Origin: Trichomonas vaginalis G3
Taxonomy: Eukaryota > Parabasalia > Trichomonadida > Trichomonadidae
Length of the DNA stretch: 64,000 nt
NCBI RefSeq assembly: GCF_026262505.1
Contig: NC_067207.1
Coordinates: 7,904,082 to 7,968,081, forward strand
Reading direction: 5' to 3'
The stretch's first letter is position 1. Every line of letters begins with the position of its first letter. Under the pieces are notes generated by a model. The model saw nothing but the letters and a program-made list of their open reading frames with translations. It was not told the origin of the DNA and made no database searches. Both the position numbers and the translations under genes were made by a program. Below are positions 28,213-37,981 of the stretch, in pieces.

Positions 28213-30971
28213 TTATTTCTTAATTATTTTGATATTTGACAATTATATCCTGTCTCAAAGTATCCAAATCCGCAAACTGTGTTGCGTATCTCGAAGTGTC
28301 TTCGTCGTACGGCTTAATTACATCAGCCTATCCAAGAACATCATCAAATGAAACGCGAGAGCTTTGTATTTTATCTGCATCAAATTGCCAAAGCAGGATG
28401 GAAATCTCTTATTGATATGAACAGCAACAAAGCGTTCATTGCATTTCAGTATCCAAGAAGTGGTGGGCGGCTCTTCTCAACAAACTCTTCGACTCATTCG
28501 AAAACTCTTCCAATTTGCAGACTTCGACAGAATCTTCCCATCTTCCGTTGTCCTGAAGATATCTTGCGGCAGAAAGATTAGCGCAGCTAAATGCATCAAT
28601 ATACAGCCTTCTATAAATCTGTGCTGTGCAAAAAGTGGAACAGCGGTTGTTATCAAAAATTCTGTCACGTTTTGTGGAAATTTTATCTTCGTAACCGAGA
28701 AGCAACGCCGAACAAATGCTTGCCACTATTGTGAACTCGCTTTTGTTGGAGAGACTCTTGAAAACTTCGACAGCTCCTCTTCTATCACCATTCTGAACTT
28801 GAACAACAAGTTGAAAATGGCAGAAATCGGAGTATCTGCAGGAGAAACAGAGAGATTGAATCTCAACGCGGAAACAACTTCTTCTTTCCTCCAAACATGG
28901 AATGCCGTGCTTGCACCTCGGACCTCCCAAACTACGTGAAACACACTTCCAATAATGGAATCAGTTGGAAATCCATGGTCATTAGCTATCTCAGCTATTT
29001 GAAGTGTTCTGACCATGTTCCTGTAGTAGGATTCGTTAATAATTGCTCACATAAGCTCTAACCGTTGCTGGGCGGTTTTTAGCGGTTTTAGAGGCAGGTG
29101 AAGTGATTTTTTACAGATCTCCAGTCTCTTGCAATAACGAATTTCACGGCTTCGTCATTGAGCGGGGAGACGAGGACGAGTCCATTTCCTGTTACGCGAA
29201 TGAGGAAACAGAAAAGGACAACTTTCCACTTTTTCAAGTGAAAAACCAATTTTCCGTCTCTCGCGTGTACGTACAATCGCTGGATGATCTCTCGAACTCT
29301 ATCCTGTCTATGTCGATGAAAGGAGAGTATGTTTGCTTCGATGTACCGAAAGCAAAGTCGTAAACATAATTACGCCGTCTGTGTCAGCAGTTATGATGCA
29401 ATCGCCTTTCCAAGCAAGACAAGTTGTCTGGAGTTCTCCGTGAGTTACGCAGCTCAGAACAGGCATCTGTGCTATGCCGTTCTTGTATGTGTAGACTTGG
29501 ATTTCTCCGGTAGATAATAATACGGCGAAATTGGGAGTATCGCTTGGAAACATGTTGCTGGTATTCTGGATACTTGGACTGCAACAGCGGTGATGGATGT
29601 TTGAAGAGTCATCGCTTTTGTTTGACATCATAAAAATACCAAGGTCGTATTTGCCCGTGGACGAAAACGCCGAGCTCCTCTGAACATATTAGGTCTGTGG
29701 CAGGGCCAAGGCGAGTGTGGATTGGAAACTTGGCGCTTGGGAGATTTATTGATCCACACTCGGTTTTTGAGTACCAAGAAGGACATCTTTGGTAGGAACT
29801 TGATCTTTTCAATGGATGTGCTGGATGCAAGGTAAGTTCTGTGTGTATTTCTTCTGAAACGTCTGCGAAATTATCTTTCCGGTTGGAGTGCCGAAGCAAG
29901 GATTTCGTAGAAATCGTAACAGGTTGGTATCTGTGGTATAATTTGAGACTGCGCGATGACGTAAGGTATATATCTTTTATGGCAAACATAACTAAGCCAT
30001 TTGATGGAGAGAAGCCGGATGTATCGCTCGGGAAGTGCACGGTTACATGCAGCGGATAGTGTAAATACTTCGATTTTTAAGAACAGCTCTCTTTTCATTT
30101 TATTGTTCTGATTTTGTAAAATGTAGTCTTCGTTACAGATATAGATACTGAGTGACGAGTCTTGACCATAAACTGTAATTTCGTTGTCATTTGTTAAAGA
30201 AGGAAGCAGTTTATGGAAAGATGATTGGGATGATTCATCGATTACAAGATTTCGGCCAGATTTGGTCGCTATGTTAAACGTAAGTATTTTTCCTTCAAGC
30301 ATAATTAATAAAATATTACTAATATGGGGATGATGTTGAATTTCTACGATTTTTTCTGATTTATCTAAAGTATGGGATTGAGATTGAGATGTTGGAGCCT
30401 GCTTGGCATTCTTTGACGTGATAATTGTAAAGGATGGACCATTAGAATATAGAATTGCAGTGAATATATCTGAACTATTAACAGCCATCCTTGTATATGT
30501 ACCAGGAACATCTATCTTCCAAAGTATTCGTGAGTTTTTCGCTTGATCTTCAGCTTCATACGGCCAAAAATCGATACTATAAATTGTATTTGGTTCTGCA
30601 AAGCCTAAAACGATTTTACGGGACCATTGAAGCTCCGATACATACTGAGCTTCAGATACTTGACGAGTGATTCCGAGTGTAAGACCTGATTCACAATCCC
30701 ATAACAAAACTCTTCCGCAATCGTCTGAAATTGCAAGATAAGGTAGCTCATAGTGGAATTTAAGGCAAGTTATGTTAGAATTTAGAATTTCAATGGATCA
30801 TAAGAAAGAAATATCATTTTTAGTAGTTTTATAGAGATAAATTGTGCCTTTACCGGCTAATGCAAGTAGCCCACATGCTTCCCAGTCCATGCTCCCTGTG
30901 TTGAACACTTTACTAGGTGGACAAAGTGAAGCAAATCGTATCTTAGCTTTATTAAAAGGATTCGCTTGCAT
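28213..30971 (-). pseudogene. WDR11: WDR11-like gene with many single-base losses, U3
   Basis: 2759 bp against 2808 bp in the intact copies. The missing bases are scattered mostly singly over 28.2-30.1 kb, while the first 240 or so codons of the 847-codon frame (about 30120-30707) are unchanged and the TGA at codon 58 is present. The abrupt change in quality suggests an unpolished consensus, not gene decay. Confidence 0.7.
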
Positions 30972-31081
30972 TTTTTTTATAAATTGATATCGTCAAAAAT
31001 TTTAATTCTACAATGTTTTAAATATATTAATATTTAGTTGTACAGAATCAAATCACATCTACTTGAAAAAAAAAAGGTAGT

Positions 31082-31114
31082 GGGGCTTCCAGGCGCGTTG
31101 CGCCCTCTAGCCCC
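31082..31114. promoter_or_regulatory. GC-rich nested hairpin, U3
   Basis: Outer GGGGCT/AGCCCC and inner GGCGC/GCGCC arms, beside a run of ten A, in the divergent promoter region. Confidence 0.5.
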
Positions 31115-31146
31115 GAAGATGTTTAGTATAAAACCGCTTTTTAACT

Positions 31147-31152
31147 TCACTT
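31147..31152 (+). promoter_or_regulatory. Initiator-like TCACTT, U3
   Basis: Three bases before the ATG of the 1143-residue gene; fits the trichomonad initiator form. Confidence 0.5.
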
Positions 31153-31155
31153 AAA

Positions 31156-34100
31156 ATGCCACGTAAGCTACGTAAGAATATACGTAAGAGGAAGGGAGCA
31201 TTGAAACATCCAATAGTAAAACTGACACCACAACAACAGTTGCAACAACAAATGCTGAATGACCCCACTATGTTGCAACAAATGTCAAGCAACCCTATGC
31301 TTTTAAACCGAGTTATTGGTGCACAGAGTGGAGGTTTAAGAGCGGCACTTTTAGCGAAAATGGCAGGCTATGGTGGAGCTGCAGACGGAACAGCTTATAA
31401 CCCTCAAAGTCAAATGAATTTGAGTTCACTCAAAAATCAAATAACAGATGTCAAAAAGTCAAACATAGACATACAGAAACAAATAAGTGAAAACGAAAAG
31501 AAACTAGAATATGACAGACACACAAAGAAACTCAATGAGTTAAACGTAGAGAAAAAGAAGAAAGAAGAACAACTGAAAGAACTAAGTACAGAGGAATATG
31601 CGAAAAAAGTGTCAGAAAAAGCAGCAGAAGTAGCAAAAATGGAACAAGATGTTATAAATTTGAAAAACCATACTACTCAATATAAAGTACTGAAAGATGA
31701 AGAAATAAAACAAAAAGCCCTGAAGACATATATGGATAGCGATGAGTATAAAAAAGAAGTTGAAGCAAATGTAAAGGCAGAAAAACTTTTACAGTTGCAA
31801 AACCAAACCGTACAGTATGAAAACTTAGCACAAGAAAGTAAAAATAACGACGCAGCCATGCAAAAGGCAATGAAAAGCGCAGAATATATAAAAGCTAATA
31901 ATGACTGGTTAGACGCCCAAGCCAACGCTAAAGCAGCCCAACTTATAGGGTCAATAAGGACAAAAATACAAGCGGATGAAGACAGTTCAAATGAAGCTTT
32001 AACGAATGCTGACTTTAAGAACGCCTTCGAAGCTCTTCATAGTAAGGTGAAACTAGTGAACGACTTCTCATCTGGAAAGAAACTGAAGTCTGAAGGTTTC
32101 GACAAAGAGTTAAAAGAAGTAGCACAAAATATGACGAAAATAACAGATGCAGCAACGAGACAGGCAGTTCAAAGTGCCCATGACGCCGTTAGAACAGCTG
32201 TTGTGGAAAGTCAAGAAAAAGAGTTACAACAGACCAAAAGAGACCTAGTAAATGCTTTCTTAAGAACGAAAAGTCAGGTAGGACATTATGCTGCAGATGG
32301 AACATATGTGCCAGCTGGTGGAACTTATATACCAGCTGGTGGAACTTATATACTAGCTAGTGGAACTTATATACCACCAAACCCTCCAAGAGAAGCACCT
32401 GCACCAGGACTACCTAAAACATTTACATCGTCACATGGACACAGACACAGGCATGCACCAAAACCAACACAACAACCAACAGTTCAAAATCCAGCACCAC
32501 AACAACAACAACAACCAGCACAACAACCACCTCCACAACCAGCACAGCAACCAACAGTTCAAAACCCTGCACAACAACCACCTCCACAACCAGCACAGCA
32601 ACCAACAGTTCAAAACCCTGCACAACAACCACCTCCACAACCAGCACAACAACCACAAACAGAGCAAGGACATAAAAGAAGTAGAGAACAAGGAAACCAA
32701 GATTTCTTAAAAATGCTTAAGGAAGAATATGGTTACCCAGATACTCTTGACTTTAGTGACAGATATAAAGAAGCTATTAGAAAGTTCAAGGAAGGAAATA
32801 CAGACCCGAACCTATTTAGCTTTATGGTTCAGCACCAAATGGGATATAATTTCAAACCTGGAAAATACAAGCTCGCTAAGGGATATGATTTAATAGCATA
32901 TCATCCAAATGACATGAACGAATTTACTCCGAGATATTTGGTGTCAGAGCTAAATGACAATTCAACTCTCTTCATGAAACGCGTAAAAAATAGAGACGGA
33001 ACGAAAGAAGAAAGGTTTATGAGTCCGGATGACTTAGATAGGGAACTTTTTAAAAACGGTCTCGGAATATATGAAATGCCAGCAGATGAGGTACAAGAAA
33101 CTCAACAGGAAGAAGTTCAGATACAACCAGACATGGAAGAAATAGTTCAGCAACAACAGCTAGAAGAGCCTGAAGGAAACGAACAAGTCCCTCCTTTGGA
33201 AACTAACCTCACAGAACTAGATGAAGATTTGGAACAGCCGAAAAATCTTGACCCTCAACAAGAGTATGAGGTGAATATGGAATCTTTCCAAGAGTCTAAA
33301 AAAAATTCGGCTGACATAGTAGAAGAATATCGAAAAATGTTTGCCGACATACAAAAGACTCCAACATCAGATGAAAATATTCAGCATAGAATGGAAGTAC
33401 TGAAAGATAATGTACGCAAATACAACAATCCTTTTTACTTACGACCATATAACGTTCAATCTTTGGCTGAACTCGGTGAAAATAAAAGGTTAAATTTCAA
33501 CAAAACATATAGAAATGAAACATTGTTTAAAGTTCATTCAGAACCTAACCAATATGGAAACAAACCTACTTTTGTTTCTGCAGACTATGGAACTACAATG
33601 AGATGGGGTCATAAAGCTAATCCGGATAGGTGGTTCATAAACTTACAACCACAATTCCAAGAAGTTGTAGACGCAATGGAAGTGAATGGTGAACCAGATA
33701 TAGCTGGTATTTTCAGCGCGGCTTTAATGCCATTGAAAGATATGAAAGATGCAGATATTTTGAACCAGTATGAAATGAACATGGCTGATGGAAATATAAC
33801 ACCTGACGTTCTAAAACATTTATCTCAAAGAACTACACAGAACCATAGAGATGGTATATTTGGTGAAGAGTTTAGAAAGACAGTTAGGGAGAGAGAAGGA
33901 AGAGAACCTATTGTACATGACCTTGCAAACGAAAGTTTACAAAATGTCATAAAAACTTACTTTGCAGACAATGAACCGAGAAGGGATGAATATTTAAGAA
34001 AACTCAAATGGACAGTACCAAATGAAATGTTAGTATTGAAAAACATGTTCCTTGACAAAATAAAACCAACTACAGAAATAAATGACGAAAGACTGAAACA

Positions 34101-34587
34101 TTGGGTAAAAGCTTTCCCATTCACAAAAGATATTATTGGTAACATGGAAAGAAAACCAGAATGGCTACAAAAACATATATTTGGAAACGAGCTTATTCCA
34201 TATGGACAAGCTCTGTTTGAAGAGCTTGAACCGGAAACTCAGGAAAGAGTCATGCAAACAATACGCGAAGACTCAAATACAAACTATGACAAAATCTTTC
34301 TAGGATATAGGTTACCTGAGATGGGCGACCAGAGCCCAAAGGCAAAAAGGACATGGGAAATTTACAACATACTAGGTGAACATGAGGCAAAGATGCAACA
34401 ACTTGAAGCAGAGGGCAAGTTACCAAAAGCGACACCAAAGAAGAAGAGAAGAGTAGAACAAAGTGAAAGTAGTGAAGAAGTAACTTCATCTAGTGAAAGT
34501 AGTGGCAATGAAGGAAAAAGAAGAGTTAAAAACTCAGTCAGGAAGAAAGTAAAGCTTGGTCCGAGTGGGTTCTATTATGACATATAA
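31156..34587 (+). CDS. Large basic/coiled-coil/Pro-Gln Maverick structural protein (1143 residues)
   Basis: Intact reference copy. The order along the protein is: a very basic N-terminus (MPRKLRKNIRKRKG); a Gln-rich segment; a Lys/Glu/Ala-rich coiled coil (about 90-370); four short GTY[IV]PAGG-type repeats; a low-complexity Pro/Gln tract with QQPTVQNPAQQPPPQPA repeats (about 440-520); a long charged region without a recognised domain; and a C-terminus with PKKKRRV (about 1094-1100, an SV40-type nuclear localisation pattern), a Ser/Glu stretch, KRRVKNSVRKKVKL and GPSGFYYDI. It has no polymerase, integrase, ATPase or protease motif. Its place before the capsid gene and its basic ends suggest an internal structural or DNA-binding role in a nucleus-replicating Maverick; that is inference. 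The stop is followed by A, giving TAAA, a trichomonad polyadenylation-type signal. Confidence 0.75.
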   Translation: MPRKLRKNIRKRKGALKHPIVKLTPQQQLQQQMLNDPTMLQQMSSNPMLLNRVIGAQSGGLRAALLAKMAGYGGAADGTAYNPQSQMNLSSLKNQITDVKKSNIDIQKQISENEKKLEYDRHTKKLNELNVEKKKKEEQLKELSTEEYAKKVSEKAAEVAKMEQDVINLKNHTTQYKVLKDEEIKQKALKTYMDSDEYKKEVEANVKAEKLLQLQNQTVQYENLAQESKNNDAAMQKAMKSAEYIKANNDWLDAQANAKAAQLIGSIRTKIQADEDSSNEALTNADFKNAFEALHSKVKLVNDFSSGKKLKSEGFDKELKEVAQNMTKITDAATRQAVQSAHDAVRTAVVESQEKELQQTKRDLVNAFLRTKSQVGHYAADGTYVPAGGTYIPAGGTYILASGTYIPPNPPREAPAPGLPKTFTSSHGHRHRHAPKPTQQPTVQNPAPQQQQQPAQQPPPQPAQQPTVQNPAQQPPPQPAQQPTVQNPAQQPPPQPAQQPQTEQGHKRSREQGNQDFLKMLKEEYGYPDTLDFSDRYKEAIRKFKEGNTDPNLFSFMVQHQMGYNFKPGKYKLAKGYDLIAYHPNDMNEFTPRYLVSELNDNSTLFMKRVKNRDGTKEERFMSPDDLDRELFKNGLGIYEMPADEVQETQQEEVQIQPDMEEIVQQQQLEEPEGNEQVPPLETNLTELDEDLEQPKNLDPQQEYEVNMESFQESKKNSADIVEEYRKMFADIQKTPTSDENIQHRMEVLKDNVRKYNNPFYLRPYNVQSLAELGENKRLNFNKTYRNETLFKVHSEPNQYGNKPTFVSADYGTTMRWGHKANPDRWFINLQPQFQEVVDAMEVNGEPDIAGIFSAALMPLKDMKDADILNQYEMNMADGNITPDVLKHLSQRTTQNHRDGIFGEEFRKTVREREGREPIVHDLANESLQNVIKTYFADNEPRRDEYLRKLKWTVPNEMLVLKNMFLDKIKPTTEINDERLKHWVKAFPFTKDIIGNMERKPEWLQKHIFGNELIPYGQALFEELEPETQERVMQTIREDSNTNYDKIFLGYRLPEMGDQSPKAKRTWEIYNILGEHEAKMQQLEAEGKLPKATPKKKRRVEQSESSEEVTSSSESSGNEGKRRVKNSVRKKVKLGPSGFYYDI
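32299..32376 (+). repeat. 21-bp coding repeats (GTY[IV]PAG)
   Basis: Four tandem copies of about 21 bp beginning GGAAC[AT]TAT inside the 1143-residue gene. They are followed at about 32470-32660 by 51-bp Pro/Gln-coding repeats. The same repeats are in all full copies. Confidence 0.8.
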
Positions 34588-34619
34588 ATCCAACTATTCT
34601 ATATTTTTACCCATATGAA

Positions 34620-36227
34620 ATGTACGCCGCTCAGAATATAACGCCAACAGTTTTGGATGCCATGAATGGAAATGTTTCCGAATGGTATAACGAATGCGAC
34701 AATGCCATTAGAAGGTCAGAAATAGTTCCTGGAACTTACGAATATACAACTGCTGTTTCTTATGGAAACGTAGGTGAGTTTGGAGAAGGTTCTTCAACAA
34801 CAGTAGATATTGCTTGCGACAGGTTTCATATTATTTCTATTGACAACTCTTTCTTATACGTGGAACAAGACATTGAAATAAAACCTTCTGCCAAGTTGTC
34901 TGAAAAGAAAGGTTGCAATGGAATTTTCTATGTCGGATACCAATATGCTCCAGAAGTTTTCATGGGATATAAGATATATTCTAACTCTGACTTAGTTCAA
35001 ACAGTAACATGGGCAAACTATGAATGGTTCGCTTTAAGAAACTCAGTACAACCACAAGCTAGAGAACAAACAGACCAGTATGCAACTATTGAGAAAATAA
35101 GAAGACTTGACCCTAACGTTCCAGGAGTTTATGTTAACCTTTCTGGTTCAGATGGAACTGCTGCCACTAAAGTAAAACTGAAACTTAGAGTTCCTTTGTC
35201 ATCTTTCCTCATCTTCAGGTTTTTAAGATACTTGCCAAACTGGGCAGGAAAAATTTCTATCGAACTTACTCCAAGCAAAAATAACTTAGTCATTGCACCA
35301 ACACAAGACCCATTCACTCTTACAGACGTAAAGGGAACAAATAAAACGTCATTCGCCGAATTTTGCAAAGACAAAGTTGACTTAGACTTTGGTTTCTCAA
35401 ACCTCAACACTGAAGTAAACTATTATTTCAATGCTGCTGGAGATGCTTGGGACCCAGTTAAGTTCACATGCGAAAAATTTGAATGCAAGAGAATAGAAAG
35501 CAGACTTGCAGTCTATATGTTGGACCCAGATATTTCAAATGCTTTAGCTGCCAAATATATTGCAGTTCCACTTATGTTCCCTATACACCAAATATCTGTC
35601 AAAGACTTTGCAGGTGAAGTTGGAAACCAAAGTGCTGACCCAGGTGCAAGAACAGATATTGCCTTAACAACTGCAATGAAACATGCAGATACTATGTTTG
35701 TTCTTTTCAGACGAACTATAAATGACTATTCTTGTTTCTACAACCCTGGTATTAAATATCATATAAACATAGATGGCAAATATTATCCAAGAGAAGAATA
35801 TTCTACAGTTGAGGATATGAGGTCATACAACTTGACATTAGATGCTATGAACTTTAACAACAACTTCACAACAACCATTAACCCTGAAATGCAAAGTTCT
35901 ATTATGCCATATGTGAAAGTATGGACCCATACAGGAGGTCAAAAAACTCAATATACAAATGGAGACCGTTCAAACTTTTGGCTTGGCATTCCATTTGCTG
36001 ACTCAGAAGACTTTATGGGTGGTATTTCAACTGTTGGTACAGTTCAAATACAATATACTGGTGACAGAGACGGTCCAGATGAATTGAAAGCAAAGAAGTT
36101 TACAAAACCAATAGCACTTTTCACGGAAGATGCTCTTTTGAAAATTCGTTCGATGAAACCTGCTGGGGCTCCTCAGATTGGCATAACGACAGCTTCCATC
36201 GAGCAGATTTTGGCAGCAGGTCAGTAA
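34620..36227 (+). CDS. Probable major capsid protein, double jelly-roll type (535 residues)
   Basis: Intact reference copy. The length, the beta-rich composition with few helices, and strand-like segments such as FHIISIDNSFLYVEQDIEIK suit the double jelly-roll major capsid proteins known from Mavericks/Polintons, including trichomonad ones. I identify it by fold-like pattern and neighbourhood, not by a diagnostic motif. It starts 32 bp after the 1143-residue gene and its 3' end overlaps the antisense 139-residue gene by 107 bases. No catalytic motif is visible. In a virus-like particle it would form the hexon shell. Confidence 0.6.
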   Translation: MYAAQNITPTVLDAMNGNVSEWYNECDNAIRRSEIVPGTYEYTTAVSYGNVGEFGEGSSTTVDIACDRFHIISIDNSFLYVEQDIEIKPSAKLSEKKGCNGIFYVGYQYAPEVFMGYKIYSNSDLVQTVTWANYEWFALRNSVQPQAREQTDQYATIEKIRRLDPNVPGVYVNLSGSDGTAATKVKLKLRVPLSSFLIFRFLRYLPNWAGKISIELTPSKNNLVIAPTQDPFTLTDVKGTNKTSFAEFCKDKVDLDFGFSNLNTEVNYYFNAAGDAWDPVKFTCEKFECKRIESRLAVYMLDPDISNALAAKYIAVPLMFPIHQISVKDFAGEVGNQSADPGARTDIALTTAMKHADTMFVLFRRTINDYSCFYNPGIKYHINIDGKYYPREEYSTVEDMRSYNLTLDAMNFNNNFTTTINPEMQSSIMPYVKVWTHTGGQKTQYTNGDRSNFWLGIPFADSEDFMGGISTVGTVQIQYTGDRDGPDELKAKKFTKPIALFTEDALLKIRSMKPAGAPQIGITTASIEQILAAGQ

Positions 36228-36540
36228 GTTGTTCTTGAACTGACTTCTCTCCGTCAAATATTGACAGTACGCCAGTTTTGACATAATATTGTATTATAAA
36301 CTTTCCTTTAGAAATATCTGTAAGTTTTGAAGTTATATTTTTGTCTGCTTCAAGAACTTTCACCATTTCAGTTATACCAACTTTCTTTGCTTTATGAAAA
36401 TATTTAGGTTCAGCAAAGACTGCTATTCTATAACATTTTCCATTGTTTGTGTAAAGAACTATTCTGTCAATGTATTTGTATTGTTTGTGTGTGTAAACTT
36501 TGTTTTGCTTCAATTCGAAGAGATATCTGAATACGTCCAT
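36121..36540 (-). CDS. Antisense cassette protein of unknown function (139 residues)
   Basis: Reference copy. A lysine- and tyrosine-rich soluble protein (MDVFRYLFELKQNKVYTHKQ...) with no motif I recognise. It is the only gene of the viral cassette on the opposite strand. It shares an 18-bp promoter region with the 193-residue gene and ends inside the capsid gene, so its last 36 codons are antisense to the capsid C-terminus. The frame is intact in four of five copies, which supports a real gene, though recent amplification weakens that argument. It could be a regulator of capsid expression; no evidence shows this. Confidence 0.6.
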   Translation of the reverse strand: MDVFRYLFELKQNKVYTHKQYKYIDRIVLYTNNGKCYRIAVFAEPKYFHKAKKVGITEMVKVLEADKNITSKLTDISKGKFIIQYYVKTGVLSIFDGEKSVQEQLTDLLPKSARWKLSLCQSEEPQQVSSNEFSKEHLP

Positions 36541-36558
36541 CTTTTTATTCTAAGTAAA
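36541..36558. promoter_or_regulatory. 18-bp divergent promoter, U3
   Basis: CTTTTTATTCTAAGTAAA is the whole space between two divergent start codons; CTAAGTAAA recurs before the 268-residue gene at about 37138. Confidence 0.5.
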
Positions 36559-37140
36559 ATGTCATTTCCGAAAAATAGAAGTGTAAGTGTTTCAAAAGGT
36601 TTAATGGCGGTGGCAGATGTGAAGTTAAATTCACCAACTCAAACAAACAGTCAAAGTGTTGTTGTCAATGTCAAAGACAGAGATGTTGAAGTGGGGAAAC
36701 CATACGAAGACGAAGATGGTATAACAATAGTTCCTGTAAAAGAACAACCAACATATCCTGAAGTTAGCAGAGACTTAAGTTCTGTTGCAGATATTCGAAA
36801 CGACTACCAACAACTGAAAGACAAACTTAAAACTCAGGAGAAGATTTGTCAAGCTTTAAGTATAATGTTAAACTTGGTCGAACACAACCCTGTAAAAGTG
36901 AACTCATATGTCATTGCACCTCATGAAGTTTTGAAAGAACTATTGAAACTTTTGACAGAGGCAGACGATATAAACATCAAAGAAATAGAACCCGACATTA
37001 GTTGCTGTGGTGTTTCATATAATGTCATTGACAAGATATACGTTATGAAAGGAGGTGAAACGTTGAACTTAAAATATAGTTTCCCAGACGTTATAAAAAT
37101 ATTTGACGACCACAACATTTCATTAAAATTTATTTGCTAA
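36559..37140 (+). CDS. Maverick-cassette protein of unknown function (193 residues)
   Basis: Reference copy, from MSFPKNRSVSVSKGLMAVAD. A short basic/polar N-terminus is followed by a helical coiled-coil-like stretch (NDYQQLKDKLKTQEKICQAL) and a compact C-terminal domain ending LKFIC. An upstream Met 55 codons earlier lies antisense within the 139-residue gene and is rejected as the start. It is four bases before the next gene, as in a tightly packed viral cassette. It may be a minor virion or assembly protein; no motif proves this. Confidence 0.65.
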   Translation: MSFPKNRSVSVSKGLMAVADVKLNSPTQTNSQSVVVNVKDRDVEVGKPYEDEDGITIVPVKEQPTYPEVSRDLSSVADIRNDYQQLKDKLKTQEKICQALSIMLNLVEHNPVKVNSYVIAPHEVLKELLKLLTEADDINIKEIEPDISCCGVSYNVIDKIYVMKGGETLNLKYSFPDVIKIFDDHNISLKFIC

Positions 37141-37144
37141 GTAA

Positions 37145-37951
37145 ATGGCAGAAGACATAATGGTTTATACTATTACGACTAAAAACCCTGAGTCATATAA
37201 TTCTATAACAACAAACTTACAAAGTCCTCAAGGACGATATTGTAAACTAACCTTAAACACAATGACGACTAAAGCCTGTTTTGCTCTTTTGACACCAGAA
37301 GACTTTATTGTTGTGAATGGTAAAAAATACTCCTTTGAAGATACTTACTCAGATATACCACCAACAGGTTTTGTTGACTTATTTAATACTTTAAGGACGG
37401 GTGTAACATGTGCTGCAACTAGAGCAGGTTTCATTATGTTTGGATGTCCGACTGAGTTTACTATAAACGATATGAGTTATAATACAAAACTTATATCTGG
37501 TTTTTACTACCAACAGTTTCCTATAACAGGAAAAGGTGTCATACAAGGAATGTCTGTTCCATTGACTTTAAGCACACCAATCTTATATATTGTTTCAAAC
37601 TTAGGTTCAAAGTGTTATTCGAATGTCGACAGAAACTATTATGACCAAAAGATACTTATGCGTATAAACAATACTTTCTCTGCTGGTTTGCCTATTGTTC
37701 ATTCGAATGCAGAGTTTTCAGCTTTAGTAAACTCAAACACTTTAGCAAACATAAACTTAACCTTAGTTGACGCAAACTTTGTTCCTGTAAAACTTTTATG
37801 TCCTATGTATTTGTCAATGACGGCAGAAAGTTTCGAATTGGAAGATGCAACTGGTGAAAGTATTGTATTACAAGAACAACTTCAACAACAAATAGCTCAA
37901 GAACAACAAATGCAACAAATGGAACAAATGGAACAACAAGCTCAAGAATAA
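37145..37951 (+). CDS. Probable minor (single jelly-roll, penton-like) capsid protein (268 residues)
   Basis: Reference copy. Residues 1-235 are rich in beta-strand-like segments (MVYTITTKNPESYNSITTNL, then regularly spaced hydrophobic strands), the size expected of Polinton minor capsid proteins. The last 30 residues are a Gln/Met/Glu low-complexity tail (QQQIAQEQQMQQMEQMEQQ). The call rests on size, composition and position near the capsid gene. This copy and U5 have Gly at residue 100 (IMFGCP); U1, U2 and U4 have Glu. The start lies in CTAAGTAAATG, which includes the previous gene's stop. Confidence 0.55.
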   Translation: MAEDIMVYTITTKNPESYNSITTNLQSPQGRYCKLTLNTMTTKACFALLTPEDFIVVNGKKYSFEDTYSDIPPTGFVDLFNTLRTGVTCAATRAGFIMFGCPTEFTINDMSYNTKLISGFYYQQFPITGKGVIQGMSVPLTLSTPILYIVSNLGSKCYSNVDRNYYDQKILMRINNTFSAGLPIVHSNAEFSALVNSNTLANINLTLVDANFVPVKLLCPMYLSMTAESFELEDATGESIVLQEQLQQQIAQEQQMQQMEQMEQQAQE

Positions 37952-37981
37952 AAAAATATTTTTTTTTATTTTTATAAAAAA

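Noticed and set aside
31673-31925. Minus-strand frames of 65 and 82 codons within the coiled-coil region
   Set aside because: Shadows of the Lys/Glu-rich coding strand; the composition is dictated by the real gene.
32423-32700. Minus-strand frames rich in Val/Leu/Trp opposite the Pro/Gln tract
   Set aside because: They are mirror translations of the CAA/CCA repeats of the 1143-residue gene and have no start context of their own.
36394-36558. 55-codon N-terminal extension of the 193-residue protein
   Set aside because: It is entirely antisense to the start of the 139-residue gene plus the 18-bp promoter, and the sequence looks like a reverse translation; MSFPKNRS is the better start.
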